From contig NZ_FKIF01000009.1 in assembly GCF_900078705.1 (NCBI RefSeq), positions 310,001 through 374,000 on the forward strand: 64,000 bases of DNA, written 5' to 3'. Every line of letters begins with the position of its first letter. The stretch's first letter is position 1. Both the position numbers and the translations under genes were made by a program. Positions 1 to 9,589 of this stretch are shown here, piece by piece. The notes beneath the pieces are model-generated. The model searched no databases. It saw nothing but the letters and a program-made list of their open reading frames with translations, and was not told where the DNA came from. The DNA is from Bordetella ansorpii. Its GTDB lineage: Bacteria; Pseudomonadota; Gammaproteobacteria; Burkholderiales; Burkholderiaceae_B.

Positions 1-487
1 TGGCCAGCCAGACGAAACCCGCCACCAGCGCGGCCGAGGCCGGGCTGGGCAGGCCCTGGAAGAAGCGCTTGTCGACCACGCCGATATTGGTGTTGAAGCG
101 GGCCAGCCGCAGCGCGGCTCCCGCCACGTAGACGAAGGCCGCCAGCCAGCCCCAGCGCCCGAGGTCTTGCAGGATCCATTCGTAGGCCACCAGCGCGGGC
201 GCCACGCCGAACGAGGTCATGTCGGACAGCGAATCGTATTGTTCGCCGAAGGCCGACTGGGTATTGGTAAGACGGGCCACGCGGCCGTCCATGCCGTCGA
301 GCACCATGGCCACGAAGATGGCGATGGCGGCCGTCTCGAAGCGGTCGTTCATGGCCTGCACGACGGCGTAGAAGCCCGCGAACAGGGCGGCCGTGGTGAA
401 GGCATTGGGCAGCAGGTAAATGCTGCGATGGCGATTTTCGGGATCGCGCATGGAGAATTGTGGCATCAGTGCTGGTTGCTCGCGCAT
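1..487 (-). CDS. pssA: CDP-diacylglycerol--serine O-phosphatidyltransferase, 3' part outside window
   Basis: The protein joins CDP-diacylglycerol and serine to make phosphatidylserine, the first step to phosphatidylethanolamine, in the inner membrane. The N-terminal 162 residues are visible. They carry the CDP-alcohol phosphatidyltransferase signature: DGMDGRVAR, then a Gly, then the D-x3-D of YDSLSD (residues about 63-88), with hydrophobic segments on both sides. The start chosen is the ATG at 487; in-frame ATGs follow at residues 8 and 13, and the last could be the true start. The gene is cut by the window edge. It lies downstream of the ilv operon in the same orientation, separated by terC. 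Confidence 0.9.
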   Translation of the reverse strand, partial: MREQPALMPQFSMRDPENRHRSIYLLPNAFTTAALFAGFYAVVQAMNDRFETAAIAIFVAMVLDGMDGRVARLTNTQSAFGEQYDSLSDMTSFGVAPALVAYEWILQDLGRWGWLAAFVYVAGAALRLARFNTNIGVVDKRFFQGLPSPASAALVAGFVWLA

Positions 488-732
488 ACTGGGGACAGCT
501 GACAGGTTAACCCATGTCCCGCCCCTGCGCGCCGGGCATATGCGACATTGCATGCTGCGGCGCGCCATCCGTCGCGGCCTCGGCGCGCCGCCTTCCCGAG
601 GGCGTGTCTTTTGTCTTTGGGCGGCCCGGCGGAAAAAACATCCATGTGAACCGCCCCCCGACGGTTGGACCCCCGTCCACCTTTCGAGAGGCCGTTCAAC
701 GGCGGGGCGCCTTCCTCGATCAGGCGTGCCGC

Positions 733-1758
733 TCAGGAGGTTTTCCTTTCGCCGTCCCTGCCCTTGCCGTCGAAGGGATAGGCGCCGCCGGTGGGCTCGT
801 CCGTCTTGGCCGGGATGACCAGCGACAGGATCATCGTCACCGCCAGGATGGTGGCCGTGGCCAGCAGCGACCACATGACCGGGATCTTGTAGAGGTCGAT
901 GAGCAGCATCTTCGTCCCGATCAGCACCAGCACCAGGGCCAGGCCGTAAGGCAGCAGGTGGAAACGCTCGTGCATGCCGGCCAGCAGGAAGTACATGGCG
1001 CGCAGGCCCAGGATCGCGAAGACATTGGAGGTCAGCACGATGAAGGGATCGGTCGTGATCGCGAAGATCGCCGGGATCGAGTCCACCGCGAAGACCACGT
1101 CGACGATGCCGATCAGCATCACCACCACCAGCATGGGCGTGGCGATCCTCTTGCCATCGATCCTCGTGAAGAAACGCTCGCCGTCATAGTCGGGCGAAAT
1201 CGTCAGCTTGCGGCGCACCCATTTCAGGGCGGGGTTGTTGTCCAGGTCGGGTTCCTGGCCCGCGGCCCACCACATCTTGACGCCGGTGAAGACCAGGAAG
1301 GCGCCGAAGACGTAGAGGATCCAGTGGAACTGGGCGATCAGCCACGCGCCGACCAGGATCAGGATGCCGCGCAGCACCAGCGCCAGCAGGATGCCGATCA
1401 TCAGCACGCGCTTCTGGAATTCCGCCGGCACCGCGAAGTAGCTGAACAGCAGCAGGAAAACGAAGATGTTGTCGACGGCCAGCGCCTTTTCGACGAGGTA
1501 GCCGGTGATGAATTCCAGCGCCTTGTCATTGGCGAGTGCGCGCGCGGCCGCATCGTCGCCCATGCCGCCCAGGCCCCACCACAGCAGACCGACGAACACG
1601 AAGCTGGTTGCCACCCAGACCAGAGACCAGATGGCGGCAGCGCGGATGGAGACTTTCTGGGCGCCCTGGCGATTGAGGGCGAAGAAATCGAGAAGCAGTG
1701 CGACGATCACGAAAACCGTGAACAGCGACCACAGGAGTGGCGTACCGACAGATACCAT
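733..1758 (-). CDS. TerC/Alx-family integral membrane protein
   Basis: This is a 341-residue polytopic membrane protein of the TerC family (Alx type), thought to move or handle Mn2+ and linked to pH and metal stress. Typical family features are seen: an early LLDFFALNRQ segment, EKALAVDNIFVF with its conserved acidic residue, and the later VDVVFAVDSIPAIFAIT segment. The start is set at 1758 (MVSVGTPLL) because an AAAGGG Shine-Dalgarno lies just before it; the frame stays open further upstream, but that stretch is riboswitch. The tail (TDEPTGGAYPFDGKG) is hydrophilic. Expression is very likely controlled by the Mn2+ riboswitch directly upstream. Confidence 0.92.
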   Translation of the reverse strand: MVSVGTPLLWSLFTVFVIVALLLDFFALNRQGAQKVSIRAAAIWSLVWVATSFVFVGLLWWGLGGMGDDAAARALANDKALEFITGYLVEKALAVDNIFVFLLLFSYFAVPAEFQKRVLMIGILLALVLRGILILVGAWLIAQFHWILYVFGAFLVFTGVKMWWAAGQEPDLDNNPALKWVRRKLTISPDYDGERFFTRIDGKRIATPMLVVVMLIGIVDVVFAVDSIPAIFAITTDPFIVLTSNVFAILGLRAMYFLLAGMHERFHLLPYGLALVLVLIGTKMLLIDLYKIPVMWSLLATATILAVTMILSLVIPAKTDEPTGGAYPFDGKGRDGERKTS

Positions 1759-1940
1759 GGCGAGACCCTTTATGACGGGATGGGGGATGAAAAAACCCAT
1801 GCCGGTCTCGCCAGCCGCGTTCGTGACGCGGACCACAGTGCCGGGATTCCGGGCGGCGCATCATGGCCACCAGGCTTCCGTACTGACGACACTGCGGGAG
1901 CCCGACTGCAGGCCCCGGCTACTCCCCGAGAGAGTGAACC
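1756..1940 (-). promoter_or_regulatory. yybP-ykoY manganese riboswitch with translation-type expression platform
   Basis: The leader of the TerC gene, read on the minus strand, has the conserved yybP-ykoY aptamer blocks: CTCTCGGGGAGTAGCC (around 1932-1917), CGTCAGTACGGA (around 1890) and GGCGAGACC (1812-1804). The last block is an exact reverse complement of GGTCTCGCC at 1767-1759, immediately before the ATG and next to the AAAGGG ribosome site; pairing extends to 10 bp into the start codon. This suggests that without Mn2+ the aptamer's 3' strand traps the ribosome site, and that metal binding frees it. The family is known to activate alx/TerC genes this way; the pairing here is read directly from the sequence. 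Confidence 0.88.
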
Positions 1941-2059
1941 GCGATTACATCAAGCCTCGCTCGACCTGTCAACCTCATTCAGATTTATGTCAGGCAATAT
2001 TGCACAACCGTCCCGGTGGGACACTTCTTGCCTTGCGGCGGCCCGCTGGCAGAAGAATG

Positions 2060-2089
2060 GAAAACGGCACGCCGGGGCGGGCGTGCCGT
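2060..2089 (-). terminator. Intrinsic terminator of the ilv operon
   Basis: On the minus strand a perfect 10-bp stem (ACGGCACGCC / GGCGTGCCGT) with a 6-base loop is followed by TTTT. It lies about 90 bases past the ilvC stop codon. Confidence 0.75.
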
Positions 2090-2176
2090 ACGAAGCCAAG
2101 AGCCGGCGCACGCCGGCCTGGCGCGACACCCGGCGAAACGGGAAGCCCTCGCGGCCCGCCCGCCCCGCCGCCGGCA

Positions 2177-3262
<1,086 letters not shown>

Positions 3263-3754
3263 TCAAAGCTTGAGGATGCGTTCGCCGCGGCCGATGCCGG
3301 ACACGCCGGTGCGCACGGTTTCCATGATGGCGCTGCGGTCCAGGGCCTCGATGAAGGCCTGGATCTTGTCCTGGTTGCCGGTCAGCTCGATGGTGTAGGA
3401 CTTGTCGGTCACATCGATGATGCGGCCGCGGAAGATGTCGGCCATGCGCTTGACCTCTTCGCGTTCCTTGCCCACGGCGCGAACCTTTATCAGCATCAGT
3501 TCGCGCTCGATGTGGGCGCCTTCGGTCAGGTCGACCACCTTGACCACGTCGACCAGGCGGTTCAGGTGCTTGGTGATCTGCTCGATCACTTCGTCCGAAC
3601 CGACGGTGACGACCGTCAGGCGCGACAGGGTGGCGTCCTCGGTGGGCGCCACGGTCAGGGTTTCGATGTTGTAGCCGCGCGCGGAGAACAGGCCCACCAC
3701 GCGCGACAGCGCGCCGGGCTCGTTCTCCATGAGGACCGAAATCACGTGTTTCAT
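3263..3754 (-). CDS. ilvN: Acetolactate synthase, regulatory (small) subunit
   Basis: This is the 163-residue small subunit of acetohydroxyacid synthase III type (IlvH-like). It starts with the ACT domain that binds valine for feedback inhibition (HVISVLMENEPGALSRVVGLF, then RGYNIETL), followed by the conserved C-terminal domain. It lies 16 bases after ilvB, and the short spacer fits translational coupling of the two subunits. Length is standard for the family. Confidence 0.97.
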   Translation of the reverse strand: MKHVISVLMENEPGALSRVVGLFSARGYNIETLTVAPTEDATLSRLTVVTVGSDEVIEQITKHLNRLVDVVKVVDLTEGAHIERELMLIKVRAVGKEREEVKRMADIFRGRIIDVTDKSYTIELTGNQDKIQAFIEALDRSAIMETVRTGVSGIGRGERILKL

Positions 3755-3770
3755 GATCGCCTCTCCTTGA

Positions 3771-5486
3771 TTACAGATCTTCGGAACCGAGCAGCATCTC
3801 GGTCAACCCGCGGCCGGCCTTGACCATCGGCCACACGTTCTCGGTGCGGTCGGTGATGAAGTCCAGGAAGACCAGGCGATCCTTGTGCTTGACGAACGCT
3901 TCGCGCAGCGCCGGCTCGACGTCGGCCGGGCGCTCGATGCGCAGGCCCACGTGGCCATAGGCCTCGGCGACCTTGACGAAGTCGGGCAGCGAATCCATGT
4001 ACGACTCGGAATAGCGCGAACCGTAGTCGATCTGCTGCCACTGCCGCACCATGCCCAGGAACCGGTTGTTCAGGCAGACGATCTTGGGCGTCAGGCGGTA
4101 CTGCTGGCAGGTCGAGAGCTCCTGGATGTTCATCTGGATGGAGGCCTCGCCGGTGATGCAGGCCACCTGCGCGCCCGGGTTGGCCATCTGCACGCCCATG
4201 GCGTACGGCAGGCCCACGCCCATGGTGCCCAGGCCGCCGGAGTTGATCCAGCGGCGCGGGTCATTGAAGCGGTAGTACTGCGCGGCCCACATCTGGTGCT
4301 GGCCCACGTCGGAGGTGACGAAGGCGTTGCCGCCGGTCACTTCCCACAGCTTCTCGACCACGAACTGCGGCTTGATGACCTCGTCCGAATTGGCGTACTT
4401 CAGGCACTCGCGGCCACGCCAGGCCTCGACCTGCTGCCACCACTTCTCGATGGAAGCGGGCTTGGTCTCGGCGCGGGCGGCTTCGTACTGCGCGATCAGG
4501 TCGTGCAGCACGTCCTTGACGTTGCCCACGATGGGCACGTCGACGCGCACGCGCTTCGAGATCGACGAAGGGTCGATGTCGATGTGGATGATCTTGCGCG
4601 CGTTCTGGGCGAAATGCTTGGGGTTGCCGATGACACGGTCGTCGAAGCGCGCGCCGATGGCCAGCAGCACGTCGCAGTGCTGCATGGCCATGTTGGCCTC
4701 GTACGTGCCGTGCATGCCGGGCATGCCGACGAACTGGCGGTCGCTGGCGGGCATGGCGCCCAGGCCCATCAGCGTGTTGGTGACGGGCGCGCCCAGTTGC
4801 GCCGCGAGTTGGCGCAGTTCGGTGGAAGCCTCGGACAGGATCACGCCGCCGCCCGTGTAGATCATCGGACGCTCGGCCTGCAGCAGCATCTGCACGGCCT
4901 TCTTGATCTGACCCTGGTGGCCCTTGGTGACGGGCGCATACGAGCGCATGCTGATCTCGCCCTTGGGCGGCACGTACTTGCAGGGGGTGAGCGTGATGTC
5001 CTTCGGGATGTCGACCAGCACGGGACCGGGACGGCCGGTGCGCGCGATGTAGAACGCGCGGCGCAGGGTCTCGGCCAGGTCTTTCACGTCGCGCACCAGG
5101 AAGTTGTGCTTGACGCAGGGACGGGTGATGCCGACCGTGTCGCACTCCTGGAAGGCGTCCTCGCCGATCGCCGCCGTGGGCACCTGGCCGCTGATGATCA
5201 CCATCGGAATGGAGTCCATGTAGGCGGTGGCGATGCCGGTGACGGCGTTGGTCACGCCCGGGCCGCTGGTGACGATGCACACGCCCACCTTCTGCGAGGC
5301 GCGCGAATAGGCATCGGCGGCGTGGACGGCGGCCTGTTCATGCCTGACCAGGATGTGCTGGAACTTGTCCTGCTTGAAAATCGCGTCGTAGATGTAGAGC
5401 ACCGCGCCGCCAGGATAGCCAAAGACGTGTTCCACGCCTTCATCGGCCAGGCAGCGCACGACGATATCGGCGCCATTGGTTTCCAT
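3771..5486 (-). CDS. ilvB: Acetolactate synthase, catalytic (large) subunit
   Basis: This is a 571-residue thiamine diphosphate enzyme making acetolactate from pyruvate. It shows the N-terminal Pyr domain with GYPGGAVLYIYDAI and the catalytic Glu in VRHEQAAVHAADAY, the central FAD-type domain, and the C-terminal PP domain with ITGEASIQMNIQEL. In that last motif GDG is GEA; to my knowledge acidic-residue variants occur in related betaproteobacterial enzymes, so I do not read it as damage. The start at 5486 has an AAAGGA site 7 bases upstream. It is the first gene of the ilv operon. Confidence 0.97.
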   Translation of the reverse strand: METNGADIVVRCLADEGVEHVFGYPGGAVLYIYDAIFKQDKFQHILVRHEQAAVHAADAYSRASQKVGVCIVTSGPGVTNAVTGIATAYMDSIPMVIISGQVPTAAIGEDAFQECDTVGITRPCVKHNFLVRDVKDLAETLRRAFYIARTGRPGPVLVDIPKDITLTPCKYVPPKGEISMRSYAPVTKGHQGQIKKAVQMLLQAERPMIYTGGGVILSEASTELRQLAAQLGAPVTNTLMGLGAMPASDRQFVGMPGMHGTYEANMAMQHCDVLLAIGARFDDRVIGNPKHFAQNARKIIHIDIDPSSISKRVRVDVPIVGNVKDVLHDLIAQYEAARAETKPASIEKWWQQVEAWRGRECLKYANSDEVIKPQFVVEKLWEVTGGNAFVTSDVGQHQMWAAQYYRFNDPRRWINSGGLGTMGVGLPYAMGVQMANPGAQVACITGEASIQMNIQELSTCQQYRLTPKIVCLNNRFLGMVRQWQQIDYGSRYSESYMDSLPDFVKVAEAYGHVGLRIERPADVEPALREAFVKHKDRLVFLDFITDRTENVWPMVKAGRGLTEMLLGSEDL

Positions 5487-5996
5487 GTTGTATTCCTTTC
5501 ATTGCCGGCCCTGCTTGCCTGGCCGTTGCCTGCCCTGATACGGCAGCAACTGAACGAATACCGCTTCGACAACATGACCGGCGCTTTGCGGCTCACGGAG
5601 CCACGCCACCCGGACACCCTGCCGACCCGGCACGCGCCCGTCAGGATCGCAGTGCAAAACGCCCGGAGTGCGGACGTCGGAGGTCGAAATGGAAGCCTTG
5701 GCAACACACGCTTTTGGCGCGGCCAACGGCAGGGTAATGCTGGGGCGGGCAGACCGGCAGGTGGTCCGGCGGGCCCGCTGTCCCGCGCGCCGGTGCGGAT
5801 AGTCTTCCGGCGCAAGGCGGGAACTGTACCGCGTTGCGGCATCGGGAGCAAATCGTTTATCCGTGTGTAAAAACCCCTTCATCCGACCCCAAAAAGGTAA
5901 CCGCCCTCTCTATACTTAGCCAGTCGCGGACGCCCTGACCGGGGTCTGCGTCGAGTCCCTCCCCGGCACCCCTCTCAAGGCCATCCCGCACGCACC
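5487..5996. other. Divergent intergenic region, ilvB / FUSC gene
   Basis: About 510 bases without a convincing gene. It must hold the minus-strand promoter of the ilv operon and the plus-strand promoter of the FUSC gene. A TATACT hexamer at 5911-5916 could be a -10 for the latter but has no good -35. I looked for a Leu/Ile/Val-rich leader peptide and attenuator before ilvB and found none. Confidence 0.5.
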
Positions 5997-8228
5997 ATGG
6001 ATTTGCGCATCGCCAGCCTCCGGCGGTTTCTGTACAGCCATTATTTCTTTGGCGGCGTGCGGCAGGCCGCGGGCATGCTGCTGCCCGTGCTGGTGGTCGG
6101 CGTGTTGTTCGGGCACTACGCCATCGGCCTGGTCGCCACCTTCGGGGCGCAGTGCGTGGCCATCATCGACCAGCCCGGCGGGCCGCAGCGCCACCGCGCC
6201 AACGAGATGCTGGGCGGCGCCCTGCTGGGCACCGTCGCCGTCACCCTGACCGGCGCGGCCTCCACCTACCCCGTGCTGCTGTGGCTGGTGGTGATCCTGC
6301 AGTGCTTCGTCTTCTCGATGTTTTCGGTGTTCGGCAAGCGCGGCGGCCTGATCGGCTTCGCCGGCCTGCTCATCATGACGCTGACCATGCATTCGCCCCT
6401 GCACCCCAGCGAAGTCTTCGTGCATTCGATCGCCACGCTGGGCGGCGCGCTGTTCTACGTGGCCTTCAGCCTGGGCTTCAGCCGCATCTTCTGGCTGCGC
6501 GAAGAGCGCCAGAACATGTCGGTGGCGTTGTTCGCCACGGCCGACTACATGGCCGCCCGCGCCAGCTTCTATGACGAGACCGCCGACCTGGACGAGTCGT
6601 ACCGCCGCCTGATCCAGAGCCAGTCGGTGATGACCGAGAAGCACCAGGCCGCGCGCGACGTGGTGCTGCGCAGCCTGCCGCGCGGCCACGGATTCCGCGA
6701 CGGCGCGCGCACCATGCTTTGGAACATGTTCGTGGACATGCTCCAGCTGCTGGACACGCTGGTGGCCACGCAGACCGACTACGCCACGCTGCGCCGCGTG
6801 CTGGCCGGCCACGACGTGCTGCTGTTCGCGCGCGACGCCATGGTGAAGATGTCGCTGGAACTCAACCGCATCGCGCTGGACGTCTCGCGCGCGCGCCCCA
6901 CGCAGTACCGCAGCAGCGCCCGCGCCGAACTGCGCGCCATCGAATACGAGATCGAGCAGTTGCGCAACCACGAGATCGCCAGGCAAAACCCCGAGATCAT
7001 CGCCCTGCTGGTGCAGGTGCTGCGCCGCCTGCGCAACGCCTCGCGCATCGTCGACCGGCTGGCCGTCGATACCCAGGACAGCGTGCACCCCCAACCCACC
7101 ACCGACCTGCGCATCGACAAGTCGCTGACGCGCTTCATGTCGCGACAAGAACTGCGCCTGGGCATGCTGACCAGCAACCTGCGGCTGGATTCCCCCCACT
7201 TCCGCTACGCCTGCCGCGTGGCGCTGGCCGCCGCGGTGGCCATGGGACTGATCGGCAGCGCGCTGACGGCCAATCTGGCGGCGCACAGCTACTGGGTGCT
7301 GCTGACCATCGTCATCATCATGAAGCCCGGGTTCGCGCTGACCCGTCAGCGCAACGGCTGGCGGCTGATGGGCACGCTGATAGGCTGCCTGCTGGCGCTG
7401 GGGCTGTTCGCCATCACCACCAAGCCGGCCATCCTGTTCGCCGCCCTGCTGGCCGCCTGCATCATGGGCAACAGCCTGGTGCTGCTGAACTACATGGGCA
7501 GCGCCATCTTCAATACGCTGTACGTGGTGCTGGTGTTCCACTTCGTGGCGCCGGACACCGTGTCGCTGGAAGTGATCAGCGAGCGCGCGCTGGACACCGT
7601 GCTGGGCTGCGCCGTGGCGCTGGTGTGCAGCTACGTGCTGCCCTGGTGGGAAGCGCGCTACATGAAGCCGCTGGCGCGGGCCGCCACGCGCGCCAACCGC
7701 GAGTACCTGCACGCGGGGCTGCGCTACGTGCGCGCCACGCAGAAGAACGCCGGCATCGCGCCGGCCGAACTGCCCGCCGAGGCCGCCACCGAGGCGGCCG
7801 AATCCGAAGTGGCCTGGCGGCTGGCCCGCAAGAACGTGCACATCGCCTTCAGCAACTATGCCGAGGCGTTCTACCGCATGATGAGCGAGCCGCAGTCGCA
7901 CCAGGTGAACGTGCCCGAGTTCAACAACCTGCTGATCCAGAACCACGTGCTGGCCTCGCAGATCACGGCGTCGATTCCCACGCTGGCCGCCTTGCCGCAG
8001 ACGCCCGAGAACATGCGCATCGCGCTGGAGTGCATCCTGGACCTGCTGGACGAGAACCGCCCTGCCCCGGCCACGCTGCCCACCCAGTTCGAGACCGAGG
8101 GCGAACTGGCCGCGCTGGCCTATCCGTTGAAGCAGATGCTGCGCGCGGGCACGCAGATCCGCCAGGAACTGATCGGGCTGGCCGAGCCGACCGTGCGGCC
8201 GGCCCCGCAGCCGACGGCGGCGGCATAG
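5997..8228 (+). CDS. FUSC-family (YccS/YhfK-type) inner membrane protein
   Basis: This 743-residue protein has the duplicated architecture of the YccS/YhfK group: an N-terminal hydrophobic block (about residues 15-165), a cytoplasmic region (about 170-400), a second hydrophobic block (about 400-550; RLDSPHFRYACRVALAAAVAM, with the FUSC core YWVLLTIVIIMKPGFALTRQR) and a C-terminal soluble tail ending in Pro/Ala. The FUSC fold is shared with aromatic-acid exporters (AaeB), but YccS-type substrates are unknown. It is transcribed alone, divergent from ilv. Confidence 0.88.
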   Translation: MDLRIASLRRFLYSHYFFGGVRQAAGMLLPVLVVGVLFGHYAIGLVATFGAQCVAIIDQPGGPQRHRANEMLGGALLGTVAVTLTGAASTYPVLLWLVVILQCFVFSMFSVFGKRGGLIGFAGLLIMTLTMHSPLHPSEVFVHSIATLGGALFYVAFSLGFSRIFWLREERQNMSVALFATADYMAARASFYDETADLDESYRRLIQSQSVMTEKHQAARDVVLRSLPRGHGFRDGARTMLWNMFVDMLQLLDTLVATQTDYATLRRVLAGHDVLLFARDAMVKMSLELNRIALDVSRARPTQYRSSARAELRAIEYEIEQLRNHEIARQNPEIIALLVQVLRRLRNASRIVDRLAVDTQDSVHPQPTTDLRIDKSLTRFMSRQELRLGMLTSNLRLDSPHFRYACRVALAAAVAMGLIGSALTANLAAHSYWVLLTIVIIMKPGFALTRQRNGWRLMGTLIGCLLALGLFAITTKPAILFAALLAACIMGNSLVLLNYMGSAIFNTLYVVLVFHFVAPDTVSLEVISERALDTVLGCAVALVCSYVLPWWEARYMKPLARAATRANREYLHAGLRYVRATQKNAGIAPAELPAEAATEAAESEVAWRLARKNVHIAFSNYAEAFYRMMSEPQSHQVNVPEFNNLLIQNHVLASQITASIPTLAALPQTPENMRIALECILDLLDENRPAPATLPTQFETEGELAALAYPLKQMLRAGTQIRQELIGLAEPTVRPAPQPTAAA

Positions 8229-8243
8229 CAAAGCCTTTTTCGA

Positions 8244-8554
8244 TCAACCGCCCGCTCTTGCTTCCCCCGGGTTCCGAGAGCACTTGTGTTCGCGCTGCGG
8301 CTCCGCCGCAAACAGGGCGATGGAGGTATCCAGAGGCACGACCAATGCACTTCTGCGTGTAAGCGATCACCTGGTCAGCCCGCTCCTCGCCGAGTTCGCG
8401 CACCAGCCACTTCGACAGCTCGGTTTGCACAATGGTCGGCACGATGCACTGCGGCTTTGTCCGGGAACTGCTTGCCCAACCGCTTGCCGACATCGCTTCC
8501 GACGAGCCATTCGATCCAGGCCGAGGTATCGACCACGCACGCCGATACCGCCAT
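8244..8554 (-). pseudogene. Broken vapC-type PIN-domain toxin gene
   Basis: Three pieces of one PIN-domain protein lie in order but in three different frames. The first is MAVSACVVDTSAWIEWLVGS from 8554, with the first catalytic Asp (VDTSAW). The second, in another frame, is CIVPTIVQTELSKWLVRELG and onwards. The third is VPLDTSIALFAAE. Homology stops near 8290 at REHK, so the part with the remaining acidic residues is gone. Two frameshifts plus a 3' truncation make it non-functional. The start codon overlaps the stop of a short frame that looks like an antitoxin tail. Confidence 0.8.
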
Positions 8555-8613
8555 CAGTAGCGATCCTCGCGGTCGCGGTAGTCGTCGGTGATGGCGATTT
8601 GGTAAGAGTACAT
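8554..8613 (-). pseudogene. Possible 3' end of the partner antitoxin gene
   Basis: A 19-codon frame, MYSYQIAITDDYRDREDRY, ends in a TGA that shares its A with the vapC ATG (TGATG). This is the coupling typical of toxin-antitoxin operons. Only the tail seems to remain; no DNA-binding part is visible upstream to 8791. Family assignment is not possible from this length. Confidence 0.4.
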
Positions 8614-8738
8614 CGCTACGCTCGAGGAGGCCGGATACCAGGGCGGACGAAACGATCCCCATCTCGCAGCCCCCCACACCGCCGCCTGAAGCACGAGTTC
8701 ACGCTGCCTGCCCACAGTTTATCTTTGACGGCCCGCCC

Positions 8739-8768
8739 AAAAAAAAACCGCCACCCTATTACAGGCGG
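8739..8768 (-). terminator. Probable terminator after yaaA
   Basis: On the minus strand a short CCGCC/GGCGG stem with an 11-base loop is followed by nine T. The stem is only 5 bp, so this is a moderate call. Confidence 0.5.
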
Positions 8769-8791
8769 CGGCGATTTTTGCATTCCAGCGT

Positions 8792-9565
8792 TCAGTCGAG
8801 CTTGCGGCGGAACACCAGCTTGTCTTCGGTTGAGGCGCTGGCGTCGTAGGCATAGCCCTCGGCATCGAAGCCCTGCAGGCCCTCGACCTTGGCGACCGTG
8901 TGCTCGATGGCGTAGCGCGCCATCAGGCCACGCGCGCGCTTGGCGTGGAAGCTGATGATCTTCCAGGCGCCGTTCTTCCAGTCCAGGAACACGCACTGCA
9001 CCACACGGGCCTTCAGGACCTTGCGGTCGACCGACTTGAAGTATTCCTCGGAGGCCAGGTTGACGATGACCGGGCCGCGCTTGCCGTCCTGGCGCTCGTT
9101 CAGGTAGTCGGCGATCGTGGTGCCCCAGTAGTCGTACAGGTTGGCGCCCTTGGACGTTTCAAGCCGCGTGCCCATTTCCAGGCGGTACGGCTGCATCAGG
9201 TCCAGTGGACGCAAGGCGCCGTACAGGCCGCTGAGGATCACCACGTGTTCCTGCGCCCATTCGAGCTGGCGCTCGGACAGGCTGTCCGCCTGCAGGCCTT
9301 CGTAGACGTCGCCATTGAAGGCCAGCACCGCCTGCCGCGAGTTTGCCTGCGTGAAGGTCTTCTTCCAGGCCGCATAGCGCGAGACGTTGAGCTCGGACAG
9401 GGCCGGGCTCAGGTCCATCAGGCCCGAGATATCCTCGGCGGTCTTGGTCTTCAGGACCTTGATCAGCGCGGCGGCCTGATCCACGAACAGCGGCTGCGTG
9501 TGCGTCTGCACGTGCACGGGCGAGTCGTAGTCGAGCTTCTTGGCGGGGGACAACAGGAACAGCAT
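8792..9565 (-). CDS. yaaA: Peroxide stress protein YaaA (DUF328)
   Basis: The 257-residue protein has family hallmarks: MLFLLSPAKKLDYDS at the N terminus, LFNGDVYEGL-like FNGDVYEGLQ in the middle, ILSGLYGALRPLDLMQPYRLEMG, and NLYDYWGTTIADYLN. In E. coli YaaA lowers free iron during peroxide stress and so limits Fenton damage; it binds DNA. It sits 24 bases after the 3-hydroxybutyrate dehydrogenase gene in the same direction, probably as one transcript, with a terminator behind it. Confidence 0.93.
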   Translation of the reverse strand: MLFLLSPAKKLDYDSPVHVQTHTQPLFVDQAAALIKVLKTKTAEDISGLMDLSPALSELNVSRYAAWKKTFTQANSRQAVLAFNGDVYEGLQADSLSERQLEWAQEHVVILSGLYGALRPLDLMQPYRLEMGTRLETSKGANLYDYWGTTIADYLNERQDGKRGPVIVNLASEEYFKSVDRKVLKARVVQCVFLDWKNGAWKIISFHAKRARGLMARYAIEHTVAKVEGLQGFDAEGYAYDASASTEDKLVFRRKLD

Positions 9566-9589
9566 GGAATCTTCCTTGAGATGAATCGC

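Noticed and set aside
4150-4180. GEA in place of GDG in the ThDP motif of IlvB as a damaged site
   Set aside because: An acidic residue is retained, and such variants occur in related enzymes; the rest of the protein is intact.
5487-5870. Leader peptide and attenuator for ilvB
   Set aside because: No short frame rich in Leu/Val/Ile with a following terminator-antiterminator pair was visible.
5916-8231. 771-codon minus-strand open frame, His/Gln/Arg-rich
   Set aside because: Exact antisense of the FUSC gene, no start signal, low-complexity composition.
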